Shown here in pieces: positions 6,298 through 13,285 of a stretch of 14,693 nt of DNA. Numbering within the stretch: the first letter of the stretch is position 1; the number at the start of each line of letters is the position of its first letter. Below the pieces are notes generated by a model that was not told the origin of the DNA, did no database searches, and saw only the letters and a list, made by a program, of their open reading frames with translations. The stretch spans positions 1 through 14,693 of the forward strand of contig JAEZAV010000004.1 of assembly GCA_023430285.1 (NCBI GenBank), in the 5' to 3' direction. Source of the DNA: Methanobacteriota archaeon (lineage in GTDB: Archaea > Methanobacteriota > Methanobacteria > Methanobacteriales > Methanobacteriaceae). Made by a program: the position numbers and the translations under genes.

Positions 6298-6534
6298 TGT
6301 TCTTTTTTTTGTCAGGTATCAACAGAATTAAATTTATAAAATATACTAAAATAAAAATTGATAAAAATTGTAATAACAATGGTTTACTTTGATCCCATAT
6401 AAACATTGCGGAGAATAACCATTATTTTAAACCATGAATTGTGGCACGAACCTGTAGTCATGGTATTAAAAATGAACCCTTCCATGCTTGTTTTTGAATT
6501 TAAACGTTTTTAAGCATGAGTTCACTAATTTTTT
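6298..6534. other. Intergenic region with two long-loop inverted repeats
   Basis: No gene is seen. Two inverted repeats stand out: ACCATGA (6431-6437) with TCATGGT (6458-6464), which extends imperfectly into flanking TTTTAA / TTAAAA, and CATGCTT (6483-6489) with AAGCATG (6512-6518). They lie beyond the stop codon of the DUF3892-like gene at 6535. Read on the minus strand, the second is followed by a short T run, so it may form that gene's transcript end. The first has a 20-base loop containing GTGGCACGAACC. The function is unknown. Confidence 0.35.
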
Positions 6535-6837
6535 TTAACAGAATTTTGGTAGGTTTTCTAGGTTGTCAGGGGCTGATTCATCCCTGTCTGTTGTGATGTA
6601 GCTGGTTCCACCTATGGTCATGATCTTGATCCTGGCACCTGACACCCATCTGCCATTCACATTTACTATGGTGTTTATGTTGTAACCCTTATTTATGGTG
6701 TCAATAACCTGCTGTACTGTCCAGGTTTGATCCAGTCCATAAGCCAGTTCACTGTCCCTGTAAACTCTAACGCTGTGAATATGATTATCCTTTATACAAA
6801 CTTCAGAAATCCAGTAGTTGATTCTATCTATTTCCAT
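6535..6837 (-). CDS. DUF3892-like small protein
   Basis: A 100-residue soluble protein with no signal peptide or membrane segment. The C-terminal end matches what I know of DUF3892: a strand (ARIKIMTI), a Gly turn, YITTDRDE, then DNLENLPKFC as the last residues. Before it come W-x6-VIDTINKGY and the NGRWVSGA strand. DUF3892 proteins are short, mostly bacterial and of unknown function. The open frame extends to an ATG at 6852, but GGAGG overlaps that codon and sits 8 bases before the ATG at 6837, so MEIDRINYW is the likely N-terminus. The gene stands alone, with a strong poly-T end separating it from the membrane-protein gene upstream. Confidence 0.75.
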   Translation of the reverse strand: MEIDRINYWISEVCIKDNHIHSVRVYRDSELAYGLDQTWTVQQVIDTINKGYNINTIVNVNGRWVSGARIKIMTIGGTSYITTDRDESAPDNLENLPKFC

Positions 6838-6920
6838 TACACATTCCTCCATGATCTATGCTATTTTCACACTATTAAAACAATCGATCAACTAAAATTT
6901 ATCTTCAAGAAAAAGAGTAG

Positions 6921-6948
6921 CACAAAAAAATTAAATAAAAAAAAGGGA
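6921..6948 (-). terminator. Double poly-T transcription end of the glycine-rich membrane protein gene
   Basis: Read on the minus strand, CCC is followed by T8 (complement of 6937-6944), then ATTTAA and T7 (complement of 6924-6930). It starts about 8 bases after the stop codon at 6953. Two consecutive T tracts make it a strong archaeal terminator. It implies that the DUF3892-like gene downstream has its own promoter. Confidence 0.6.
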
Positions 6949-6952
6949 GATA

Positions 6953-7336
6953 TTAGGTTTTAGTCCCTATATAACTGCCAATGATTCCGCCAATCGCAGA
7001 TATGATTCCATAGATAATGCCAGCTATGATTCCAACCATGACTCCTCCTGCAATAAACATGCTAAACATATTGGCATTTGCATGGGGATTGTAAATTAAA
7101 CTGTTCATAACTGTTCCAATTATAATGAAGATAATTCCCCCTACAAATCCAACTACCATTCCATTGATTGCAGCTGATTGAGTGTCACCCTTTGTTAAGT
7201 AGCCCACAATTATTCCGGCCAATAAAAAACCAACAGCTCCTGCCATGAGTCCGCCCATGAGAACTACCTTGGATAGTACCAAACTAATAATTAATGCAGC
7301 TACTATGCCTAAGATTATGTATTTCAAATCATTCAT
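6953..7336 (-). CDS. Glycine-rich small membrane protein (DUF5518-like)
   Basis: A 127-residue, very hydrophobic protein with about four membrane segments (about residues 6-24, 28-46, 56-80 and 93-124). The helices are rich in Gly and Ala (GGLMAGAVGFLLAGIIVGYL, AINGMVVGFVGGII, AIGGIIGSYIG), which allows tight packing. The pattern of a Gly-rich helix ending in GYLTKGD, then AAINGMVVGFVGG, is like archaeal DUF5518 proteins; that assignment is from memory. No catalytic residue or transport signature is visible. A GTG at 7345 gives MLFMNDLK, but GGTG lies 6 bases before the ATG at 7336, so MNDLKYIIL is preferred. The gene has a strong poly-T end and appears to be transcribed alone. The function is unknown. 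Confidence 0.72.
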   Translation of the reverse strand: MNDLKYIILGIVAALIISLVLSKVVLMGGLMAGAVGFLLAGIIVGYLTKGDTQSAAINGMVVGFVGGIIFIIIGTVMNSLIYNPHANANMFSMFIAGGVMVGIIAGIIYGIISAIGGIIGSYIGTKT

Positions 7337-7345
7337 AAATAACAC

Positions 7346-7680
7346 CGATAATTACATTGTAGCAAGAAATTTAAAAGTGTTTGGTATTTCACCCGGAACA
7401 GGTAGTAGAAAATTTGAACTTAAACCTCCTCAAACAATTTATCCAACCGTAGGATTATTTGAACTGACCAGTTAACAACACATTACATCATTCTCTAAGT
7501 GAAAACTAGGATAACAAAATTTTAGTAAAAAATCTTAAATTTGTTTAAAATGTTGTTTTAAGCAGGTATTGGTGGCTTTAATCAAAAATCACACAGAATG
7601 GAGAGGGTGCAAGATCAGGGTTGGAAAATCAAAATCAAAACGAAATGTGGTTATATTCCTAATGTCAATTAATAAGTAAA
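7346..7680. other. Divergent intergenic region with the histidine kinase promoter
   Basis: The 370 bases between the divergent starts at 7336 and 7707 show no supported gene. A TATA-like box GGTTATATTCC (about 7647-7657) lies upstream of the kinase. Its expected start near 7677 would leave a 30-base leader with the GGGGG binding site. On the minus strand a GAGGAGG occurs near 7425-7432 with no usable start codon after it. Confidence 0.4.
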
Positions 7681-7706
7681 AAATGATATTTTGGGGGAAA
7701 TATCTT

Positions 7707-10094
7707 ATGACTGCCAACTCTAATGGATCCTGTTTAGAAACTACATCAACAAAACTTTTTGCAGAAAGTGTAATGGATATTATCCAAGAACCTTTAATTG
7801 TTTTAGATGAAAATTTAAGGGTTGTTAGAGTTAACGATTCATTTTCAAACTATTTTAATGCGGATCCAGCAGAAGCTCTGGATAATTTAATTTACGATAT
7901 AAATAATGGGGAATGGGATAATCCTGATTTACGAAGGCTCCTCGAGGATATTTTACCTGGATCATCATCCATCAGAAACTATGAACTGAACCATACCTTC
8001 AAAAACAGTGCCCCCAAAATATTGAATCTAAATGTAAAGAGGTTAGAGTGTGAGGATCAAAAAACTCTGATAATTATTTCTATTAACGATATCACCCAAC
8101 ACAAAATAACCGAAGATAAACTTCAAAAAAGTGAAAAACATATTCAAGCTGTGCAGGAAAACTCCCTTGACAGATTCACAATTCTAAAACCAGTGCACGA
8201 TGATCAAGGGGAGATAATCGACTTCAGCTACATATACCAGAATGCCCAGGCAGCCAAAAACACTGGCCTAAAATCTGAAGAAATTGCCGGCCTCAGAATG
8301 ACAGAACTCTGGCCAACATTTACACAAACCAACTTCTTCAACATGTACAAAAGAGCCTTGACCTCCCAGGAAGTGGTTGAATTTGAAGAAAATTACTCAT
8401 CCGATGGGATTGATGAATGGTTCTATGCCAAAGCTACTCCTATTCCAGATGGTCTTGCCATATCAACTCAAATTGTCACAGACCATAAGAAAGCTCAAGA
8501 AAAATTACTTGAGAGCAAAGAGAAATTGAATACACTATTTGAAAATTTATCAGTGGGTATCTCTGTCATCGACAACGAAGGAAAGGTGATCTACGAAAAT
8601 CCTGCACTGGAAAAAATTTTAGGCCTGTCTGAAACCGAGTTAAAACTTGGAAAGTATGCCGAAAGAAAATATTACAATTCAGACTACACTGAAATATCCC
8701 CATCTGAACTTCCAAGTAACAGAGCATTTCATGAACAAACACCAGTTAAAGATGTTGAAGTAGGAGTTCTAGTTGACAAGAACCACATGATATGGACCAA
8801 TGTGAGCGCCATTCCACTATCATTCCCAGACTGGAAAATGCTTTTAGTAACCTACGACATCACCAAACGTAAAAAAATGGAAGAAAAACTTAAGGAAAGT
8901 TATGAAAGGTTTAATTTGGCCCAGAAAGCGTCTAATATTGGTACATTTGAATGGAACATTCAAACAGGAGTGAACATTTGGACACCAGAGTTAGAAGCCA
9001 TCTACGGCCTTAAGGAAGGTGAGTTTCCAGGAACACAAGGAGCATGGGAAGATTTAATTCACCCCGAAGACATGGAAAAGGCCATAAACGGTGTGGACAT
9101 TGCATTAAAAACTGGAAAACCTACAGAATCTGAATTTCGGGTGAAATGGGCTGATGGTAGTGTTCATTGGTTACTGGGCCGTTGGCAGGTCATAAAAGGA
9201 GATGATGGAGAACTTTTGAAGCTCATAGGTATCAACGTGGACATAACAGCACTGAAGGAATATGAATCCAAACAGCTGAAATTGCTTGAAAATGAGAAGG
9301 AACTCACCAACAAACTCCACACTACTAATCAAAAGCTTGAAAAAGTTAATATGGAACTGATACATCACCAAAACATTCAAAATAAGCTTATTAAAAAATT
9401 GGAGGTTTCAAATAAGGAATTGGAGCAGTTTGCCTACGTTGCAAGCCACGACCTGCAGGAACCATTGAGGATGGTGACCAGTTTCACCCAGCTCTTGGCC
9501 ATGAAGTACAAAGATAAGTTAGATGCAGATGCAGATGACTACATTGATTTTATAGTGGAGGGCTCCCACAGGATGAAAGATTTGATAGACGATCTCTTGG
9601 CATACTCTCGTCTCAACACAGAAAAAACTGAGTACCAGTTCAGCGACCTTAACCAGCTCTTGGATAAGGTGTTGCTGGGGATGAAAAATACCATTGTGGA
9701 GGAGAATGTCCAGATAATACACGATGAATTACCAACAGTCAGGTGTGACTCTTCACAGCTTGGTCAGGTCCTTCAGAATTTGATTTCCAACTCCATCAAA
9801 TTCCATGAAACCAGCCCTAAAATACATATTTCTGCCGAGGAAACAGATGAAGAATGGATACTTGGTGTGAGTGATGAAGGAATTGGTATCGGCCCCGAAC
9901 ATCAGCAGCAAATTTTTGATGTCTTCAAACGACTCCATACACGAAAAGAATATCCTGGAACTGGTATTGGACTGTCCATCTGTAAAAGAGTGGTGGAAAG
10001 ACACAACGGAAAAATCTGGGTAGAATCAGAACTTGGTAAGGGATCGAGTTTCTACTTCACCCTTCCCAAAAAAAGGTACATGAAACCCAACTAA
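7707..10094 (+). CDS. Soluble PAS-domain sensor histidine kinase
   Basis: A 795-residue cytosolic kinase. With no membrane segment or signal peptide, it must sense an internal or diffusible signal. Four PAS domains follow one another (about 20-132, 142-262, 274-387, 402-519); the fourth has the PAS_3 look (GTFEWNIQTG, IHPEDME, EFRVKWADGS). A coiled coil (about 520-570) leads to the HisKA domain with phospho-acceptor His581 in ASHDLQEPLR. The HATPase domain (about 682-789) has N box QNLISNS (Asn691), G1 DEGIGIG (Asp723) and G2 GTGIGLSICKRV. All catalytic boxes are intact. It should autophosphorylate and pass phosphate to a response regulator, but none lies in this window, so it is an orphan, as is common for methanogen kinases of this type. 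An ATG at 7683 extends the frame by 8 residues, but GGGGG lies 9 bases before the ATG at 7707 and the earlier ATG has no binding site. The ligand is unknown. Confidence 0.95.
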   Translation: MTANSNGSCLETTSTKLFAESVMDIIQEPLIVLDENLRVVRVNDSFSNYFNADPAEALDNLIYDINNGEWDNPDLRRLLEDILPGSSSIRNYELNHTFKNSAPKILNLNVKRLECEDQKTLIIISINDITQHKITEDKLQKSEKHIQAVQENSLDRFTILKPVHDDQGEIIDFSYIYQNAQAAKNTGLKSEEIAGLRMTELWPTFTQTNFFNMYKRALTSQEVVEFEENYSSDGIDEWFYAKATPIPDGLAISTQIVTDHKKAQEKLLESKEKLNTLFENLSVGISVIDNEGKVIYENPALEKILGLSETELKLGKYAERKYYNSDYTEISPSELPSNRAFHEQTPVKDVEVGVLVDKNHMIWTNVSAIPLSFPDWKMLLVTYDITKRKKMEEKLKESYERFNLAQKASNIGTFEWNIQTGVNIWTPELEAIYGLKEGEFPGTQGAWEDLIHPEDMEKAINGVDIALKTGKPTESEFRVKWADGSVHWLLGRWQVIKGDDGELLKLIGINVDITALKEYESKQLKLLENEKELTNKLHTTNQKLEKVNMELIHHQNIQNKLIKKLEVSNKELEQFAYVASHDLQEPLRMVTSFTQLLAMKYKDKLDADADDYIDFIVEGSHRMKDLIDDLLAYSRLNTEKTEYQFSDLNQLLDKVLLGMKNTIVEENVQIIHDELPTVRCDSSQLGQVLQNLISNSIKFHETSPKIHISAEETDEEWILGVSDEGIGIGPEHQQQIFDVFKRLHTRKEYPGTGIGLSICKRVVERHNGKIWVESELGKGSSFYFTLPKKRYMKPN

Positions 10095-10229
10095 CACAAG
10101 GTTAACCAAAAAAACAACACATCACCCATCTGAATTGGCTAAAAACAATAGTTATGTTCATTTTTAATATTCCTTTTAAATTACGGATCAATTGTAATCA
10201 TTATTCCATGTGAATGTTTCATGTTGACT

Positions 10230-10247
10230 ATTTTTCTAATTTTTTTG
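10230..10247 (+). terminator. Likely poly-T end after the histidine kinase gene
   Basis: T5 and T7 runs (10231-10235 and 10240-10246) lie about 140 bases after the kinase stop codon and before the exporter promoter. They are the best candidate for the end of the kinase transcript; no hairpin is seen. Confidence 0.3.
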
Positions 10248-10280
10248 TGTTTGAATTTTGGCATGATTTTGGTGTAAATT

Positions 10281-10320
10281 ACGCATAAATCACGCATGAA
10301 TCGTGTATAACGCTTTATAT
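10281..10320 (+). promoter_or_regulatory. ABC exporter promoter with tandem 11-bp repeats
   Basis: A TATA box (TTTATAT, 10314-10320) lies only about 24-30 bases before the start codon at 10344, so transcription may begin at or within a few bases of the ATG. Directly upstream are two near-identical direct repeats, ACGCATAAATC (10281-10291) and ACGCATGAATC (10292-10302), differing at one base, then the looser GTGTATAACGC (10303-10313). Repeats spaced by one helical turn against the TATA box fit a site for an activator or repressor. Confidence 0.55.
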
Positions 10321-10343
10321 TCTGTTTAGTCATAGGATGTTCT

Positions 10344-11501
10344 ATGTCATTTTTATCGCTGGTGGTTAAAAATCCATTCAGAAACAAAACTAGAAGTTCC
10401 CTTGCTATTGTTGGAATAGCAATTGGAATAATGGTTATAGTGGCACTTGGAATGATCACTGGAGGGCTTGAGAACTCAACTCAGAGTACTCTGAAGGCAG
10501 GTTCGGCTGAAATTACAGTTAGTCAAGCAGGTTCATCCGATATGCAATCAGGCCAAACCATTAACCAAACTTATGTAAATGATCTACTCCCACTAAGCGG
10601 AGTTAAAAGTACAGCAGGAATTTTAAGGGCAACCAACACCTCGTCAGGAGGTTCAAGTTCGAGCAGTAGCCAGGCAGGTGGTTTTGGCGGTCTCACAATT
10701 ACCGGTGTGGACTCTGATAAACTGAGCTTACTAGGTGTTGACAGCATTAATGGAACTGCTTTTACCAATGGCAGCACAGACCAAGTTATAATAGGTAAAA
10801 CTTTGGCAGAAAGTCTTAACAAAACTGTGGGTGACACCATAGATCTCTTCGGTAAAAACTTCACTGTGGAAGGAACCTTTGAAACAGGTAGTTTCATGGT
10901 GGACAACGGTATTATGATGCCCCTTTCAACACTTCAAAACCTCACAAGTAATCAAGACCAGGTGAGCAGTGTTCTTGTGAAGGTTAATGACAATGCCAAC
11001 GTGACCACTGTAAGCAACACCATACAGGATACCTATCCAAACCAGCTTACAACATCAACAGCTGCTGATCAGGCAAACAGAATTAATCAGGGATTGGGAT
11101 TCATAAACACAGCTAGTTGGGCAATATCTCTTTTAGCCATATTTATCGGGGCTGTTGGAGTTATTAACACCATGATAATGACTGTTTATGAAAGAACAAG
11201 GGAAATAGGAGTTTTAAAGGCAGTTGGATGGAAGGATACCAGAATACTGAGCATGATACTCGGAGAATCCATAGTTCTCACACTACTGGCATTCGTTGCT
11301 GGAACACTGATAGCTGTGGTGGGTGTAGAGGTTCTACTGACACTGGTACCATCTGTTGGAAACGTTATAACACCATCATTTTCAATCGACATATTCCTAA
11401 GGGCATTTGTAGTTGCACTGGTGGTTGGAGTCATAGGTGGACTTTACCCAGCCTACAGGGCCAGCAGATTATCCCCAACGGAGGCACTGCGCTATGAATA
11501 A
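10344..11501 (+). CDS. MacB/LolC-type ABC exporter permease (FtsX family)
   Basis: A 385-residue permease of the MacB/FtsX superfamily. Such permeases work as homodimers and use mechanical movement to expel peptides, lipoproteins or toxic compounds from the outer face of the membrane. One helix near the N-terminus (about 20-40) is followed by a large outside domain of the MacB periplasmic type (about 41-250). Three helices then form the FtsX domain (about 259-281, 308-335, 351-372), with the conserved cytosolic segment ERTREIGVLKAVGWK that contacts the ATPase and the typical end YPAYRASRLSPTEALRYE. The outside domain has a Ser/Gly-rich loop (about 99-116) and nine N-x-S/T sequons. Only a weak GGATG precedes the ATG, and the TATA box is very close, so the message may be leaderless. 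Its stop codon overlaps the ATPase start. The substrate cannot be told; related archaeal pairs are often labelled antimicrobial-peptide or lipoprotein exporters. Confidence 0.93.
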   Translation: MSFLSLVVKNPFRNKTRSSLAIVGIAIGIMVIVALGMITGGLENSTQSTLKAGSAEITVSQAGSSDMQSGQTINQTYVNDLLPLSGVKSTAGILRATNTSSGGSSSSSSQAGGFGGLTITGVDSDKLSLLGVDSINGTAFTNGSTDQVIIGKTLAESLNKTVGDTIDLFGKNFTVEGTFETGSFMVDNGIMMPLSTLQNLTSNQDQVSSVLVKVNDNANVTTVSNTIQDTYPNQLTTSTAADQANRINQGLGFINTASWAISLLAIFIGAVGVINTMIMTVYERTREIGVLKAVGWKDTRILSMILGESIVLTLLAFVAGTLIAVVGVEVLLTLVPSVGNVITPSFSIDIFLRAFVVALVVGVIGGLYPAYRASRLSPTEALRYE

Positions 11502-12186
11502 CGAAAACATCATAGAAATAAAGGATTTGAAAAAGGGCTACGACAACGGCAAAATAAAAGCCCTGAATGGTATGAACTTAAACGTCAAAAAGGGGGAATT
11601 CATATCCATAATGGGACCTTCAGGATCTGGTAAATCATCACTACTTAATATGATAGGTGGTTTGGATGTTGCAGATGAAGGAACCATCAACGTGGCAGGA
11701 ATCGACATGATGAAGACCAAGAACCTCAACAAATTTCGGTCCAAAGAGATAGGGTTCGTGTTCCAAATGCACAACCTGATACCAAATTTAACTGTGGTTG
11801 AAAACGTTGAAATTCCCATGTACGAAACCAACACCAGCTCAAAGGAGATGAGAAAAAAAGCACTGGAACTTCTAAAATCAGTGGGGCTTGAAGACAAGGT
11901 GGATCAAAAACCAACCAAACTATCAGGTGGACAGAGGCAGAGGGTTGCAATAGCCAGAGCCCTTGTTAACAGTCCATCAATAATTTTAGCAGACGAACCC
12001 ACAGGTTCTTTAGATTCCAAGACAGGTGAAGTTATTCTAAACTTGTTAAAGGATCTTCATGCCAAAGAAAATGTGACGCTCGTGATGGTGACCCACGAAC
12101 CCTACGTCGGAAACATGGCAGAGAGAATAGTCACTGTACTAGATGGAAAATGTTTATCCGACGAAAAAACATCAAATTCAACTTAA
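11494..12186 (+). CDS. ABC exporter ATPase (MacB/LolD type)
   Basis: A 230-residue ABC ATPase that powers the permease encoded just upstream. All motifs are intact: Walker A GPSGSGKS (41-48), Q-loop Gln91 in FVFQMHN, signature LSGGQ (143-147) followed by RQRVAIARAL, Walker B ILADE (164-168), D-loop SLDS and switch His201 in VTHE. The sequence around GPSGSGKSSLLNMIGGLD and ADEPTGSLDS is characteristic of the LolD/MacB/FtsE group. The frame opens earlier at 11437, but those codons lie within the permease gene. The ATG at 11494 overlaps the permease stop (ATGAATAA) and has GGAGG 9 bases upstream, so translation is coupled. A poly-T end follows, so the operon is the two genes alone; no separate membrane-fusion or outer component is encoded, as expected in an archaeon. 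Confidence 0.96.
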   Translation: MNNENIIEIKDLKKGYDNGKIKALNGMNLNVKKGEFISIMGPSGSGKSSLLNMIGGLDVADEGTINVAGIDMMKTKNLNKFRSKEIGFVFQMHNLIPNLTVVENVEIPMYETNTSSKEMRKKALELLKSVGLEDKVDQKPTKLSGGQRQRVAIARALVNSPSIILADEPTGSLDSKTGEVILNLLKDLHAKENVTLVMVTHEPYVGNMAERIVTVLDGKCLSDEKTSNST

Positions 12187-12199
12187 AAAAAATAATCTA

Positions 12200-12220
12200 A
12201 TTTTCCATTATTTTTTTTTA
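12200..12220 (+). terminator. Poly-T terminator of the ABC exporter operon
   Basis: Nine consecutive T at 12211-12219, preceded by TTTTCCATTA, lie about 25 bases after the ATPase stop codon. This is a strong archaeal terminator and separates the exporter from the winged-helix gene. Confidence 0.6.
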
Positions 12221-12345
12221 AAAATGCTTGAAAAACTTTAATAAATAAAAGGGAGATGGTGTAACCTATAAATGTGTGAAACATTCTAGATTTAGCTATA
12301 AGAACAATTTTATTTAGGATACAGAATGGTTTAAAGGAGTAAAAA

Positions 12346-12624
12346 ATGGATAAACTGATTTGGTGGGTATTTACCGGTACTGCCGGCGGACCGAATCGTG
12401 CCAGAATAGTGAGGGCACTGAATGAAAGACCATACAATGCTCATCAACTTGCAGAAAAACTCAACCTAAACTACACAACGGTACGTCATCATTTGAAAAT
12501 ATTGGAAGAGAACAAAATGATCGATTCAGCTGGCGAAAAAAAGTATGGAGCATTATACTTTCTCACATCCAGGATGGAAGAAAACTACGATGTTTTAAAC
12601 GAAATAATAAAGAATTTACCTTAA
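12346..12624 (+). CDS. Archaeal winged-helix (ArsR-like) transcriptional regulator
   Basis: A 92-residue DNA-binding protein. It opens with the motif WWVFTGTAGGPNRARIVRALNERPYNAHQLAEKLNLNY, broken here only for description, which recurs in a family of small archaeal winged-helix regulators. The recognition region is YTTVRHHLKILEENKMI (about 43-59), and the wing is formed around GEKKYGALYFL. There is no ligand domain and no cysteine, so any signal would act through a partner or directly on the fold. GGAG lies 7 bases before the ATG. The next gene starts 30 bases after its stop with its own binding site. The two are very likely one operon, a pairing of a tiny regulator and a small membrane protein. 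Targets are unknown; the ABC exporter before it and the MATE pump after it are candidates by position only. Confidence 0.88.
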   Translation: MDKLIWWVFTGTAGGPNRARIVRALNERPYNAHQLAEKLNLNYTTVRHHLKILEENKMIDSAGEKKYGALYFLTSRMEENYDVLNEIIKNLP

Positions 12625-12653
12625 AAAAAGTATTAGTTAAGAGGATATAAAAA

Positions 12654-12986
12654 ATGGCAATTGTAGAATTAGATCCAATAATAACGGTATTATTTTACGT
12701 ATCCATAGGGGCAAGCATTGCAAATGTTTGTTTACTATTATTACTCTTAAAATCTTATTGGAAAACTTATAAAGAAATTAAATCCCATTTCACCATAGGA
12801 CTCCTTTACTTTGCATCAGTAATGCTTATTCAAAACATTTTTCTCACATGCGGTTTAATGGTCCATTTATTGGTGGAAGTATCACCTTCTCTGGCCTCAA
12901 ATATAGGACCTCCAACCATGCTTAGCATAATCAGCATAATCCAGTTGGTGGCACTCACCATACTCTACAGAATCTCCAAGAATTGA
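12654..12986 (+). CDS. Three-helix membrane protein paired with the winged-helix regulator
   Basis: A 110-residue integral membrane protein with hydrophobic segments at about residues 8-31, 44-70 and 84-107. A basic loop (KSYWKTYKEIKSH, about 33-45) follows the first helix, so that loop is probably cytosolic. The last residues (YRISKN) are also basic, which puts both on the same side and the N-terminus outside. There is no enzymatic motif. It starts 30 bases after the winged-helix gene, with GAGGAT before its ATG, so co-transcription is likely. One possibility is that it is a membrane sensor or anchor that controls the regulator, as with other small regulator-membrane protein pairs. That is inference; I do not recognise a named family. 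Confidence 0.75.
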   Translation: MAIVELDPIITVLFYVSIGASIANVCLLLLLLKSYWKTYKEIKSHFTIGLLYFASVMLIQNIFLTCGLMVHLLVEVSPSLASNIGPPTMLSIISIIQLVALTILYRISKN

Positions 12987-13136
12987 ACCCCAATTCAAAC
13001 CCCTATAAATTTAGCTGTTATTTTGCATTCTCAAACATATGGATTCAAATCTTTTTTTAGGGAATTATAATTGTGGATAAAGGAATTGCTGCACCCTAGT
13101 AATGGAGCTGGATGAAAATAGGGAGTGATGAGTTGA

Positions 13137-13229
13137 ATGAAAATCTTAAAATTTAATAGAAATCATGAATTTATCTCGCAGAAATCAATGCTTAGAACAT
13201 TAAAAAAATCAGAATTAAATCCAAAATAG
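13137..13229 (+). CDS. Possible 30-residue small protein
   Basis: A 30-codon frame (opening MKILKFNRNHEF) begins with ATG 7 bases after GGGAGTGAT, a good match to the archaeal binding-site consensus. The product would be basic and soluble. A TATA-like CTATAAATTT lies further upstream near 13003-13012. The frame is short and AT-rich, so chance is a strong alternative. The rest of the 300-base gap before the MATE gene shows nothing else. Confidence 0.2.
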   Translation: MKILKFNRNHEFISQKSMLRTLKKSELNPK

Positions 13230-13285
13230 GGATTAAAAATTAAAAAAAAACTTTAGAATCAATTTGTTACTTTGGTGAAAAAAAA

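Noticed and set aside
7340..7400. Short GTG-started upstream frame ending on the start codon of the glycine-rich membrane protein
   Set aside because: It is only about 20 codons long and has no good binding site; the overlap may be chance.
7598..7672. 24-codon frame upstream of the histidine kinase
   Set aside because: It has no binding site and overlaps the predicted kinase promoter.
10571..10906. 111-codon minus-strand frame within the exporter permease
   Set aside because: It is antisense to a well-supported FtsX/MacB ectodomain, with Pro/Leu/Ser-rich composition typical of a shadow frame.
11437..11493. Extra 19 N-terminal residues for the ABC ATPase
   Set aside because: They lie wholly within the permease gene; the overlapping ATG at 11494 has GGAGG at 9 bases and gives a normal ATPase N-terminus.
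13040..13060. GGATTCAAATC resembling a tRNA T-arm
   Set aside because: No acceptor stem, anticodon arm or CCA-adjacent stem can be built around it.
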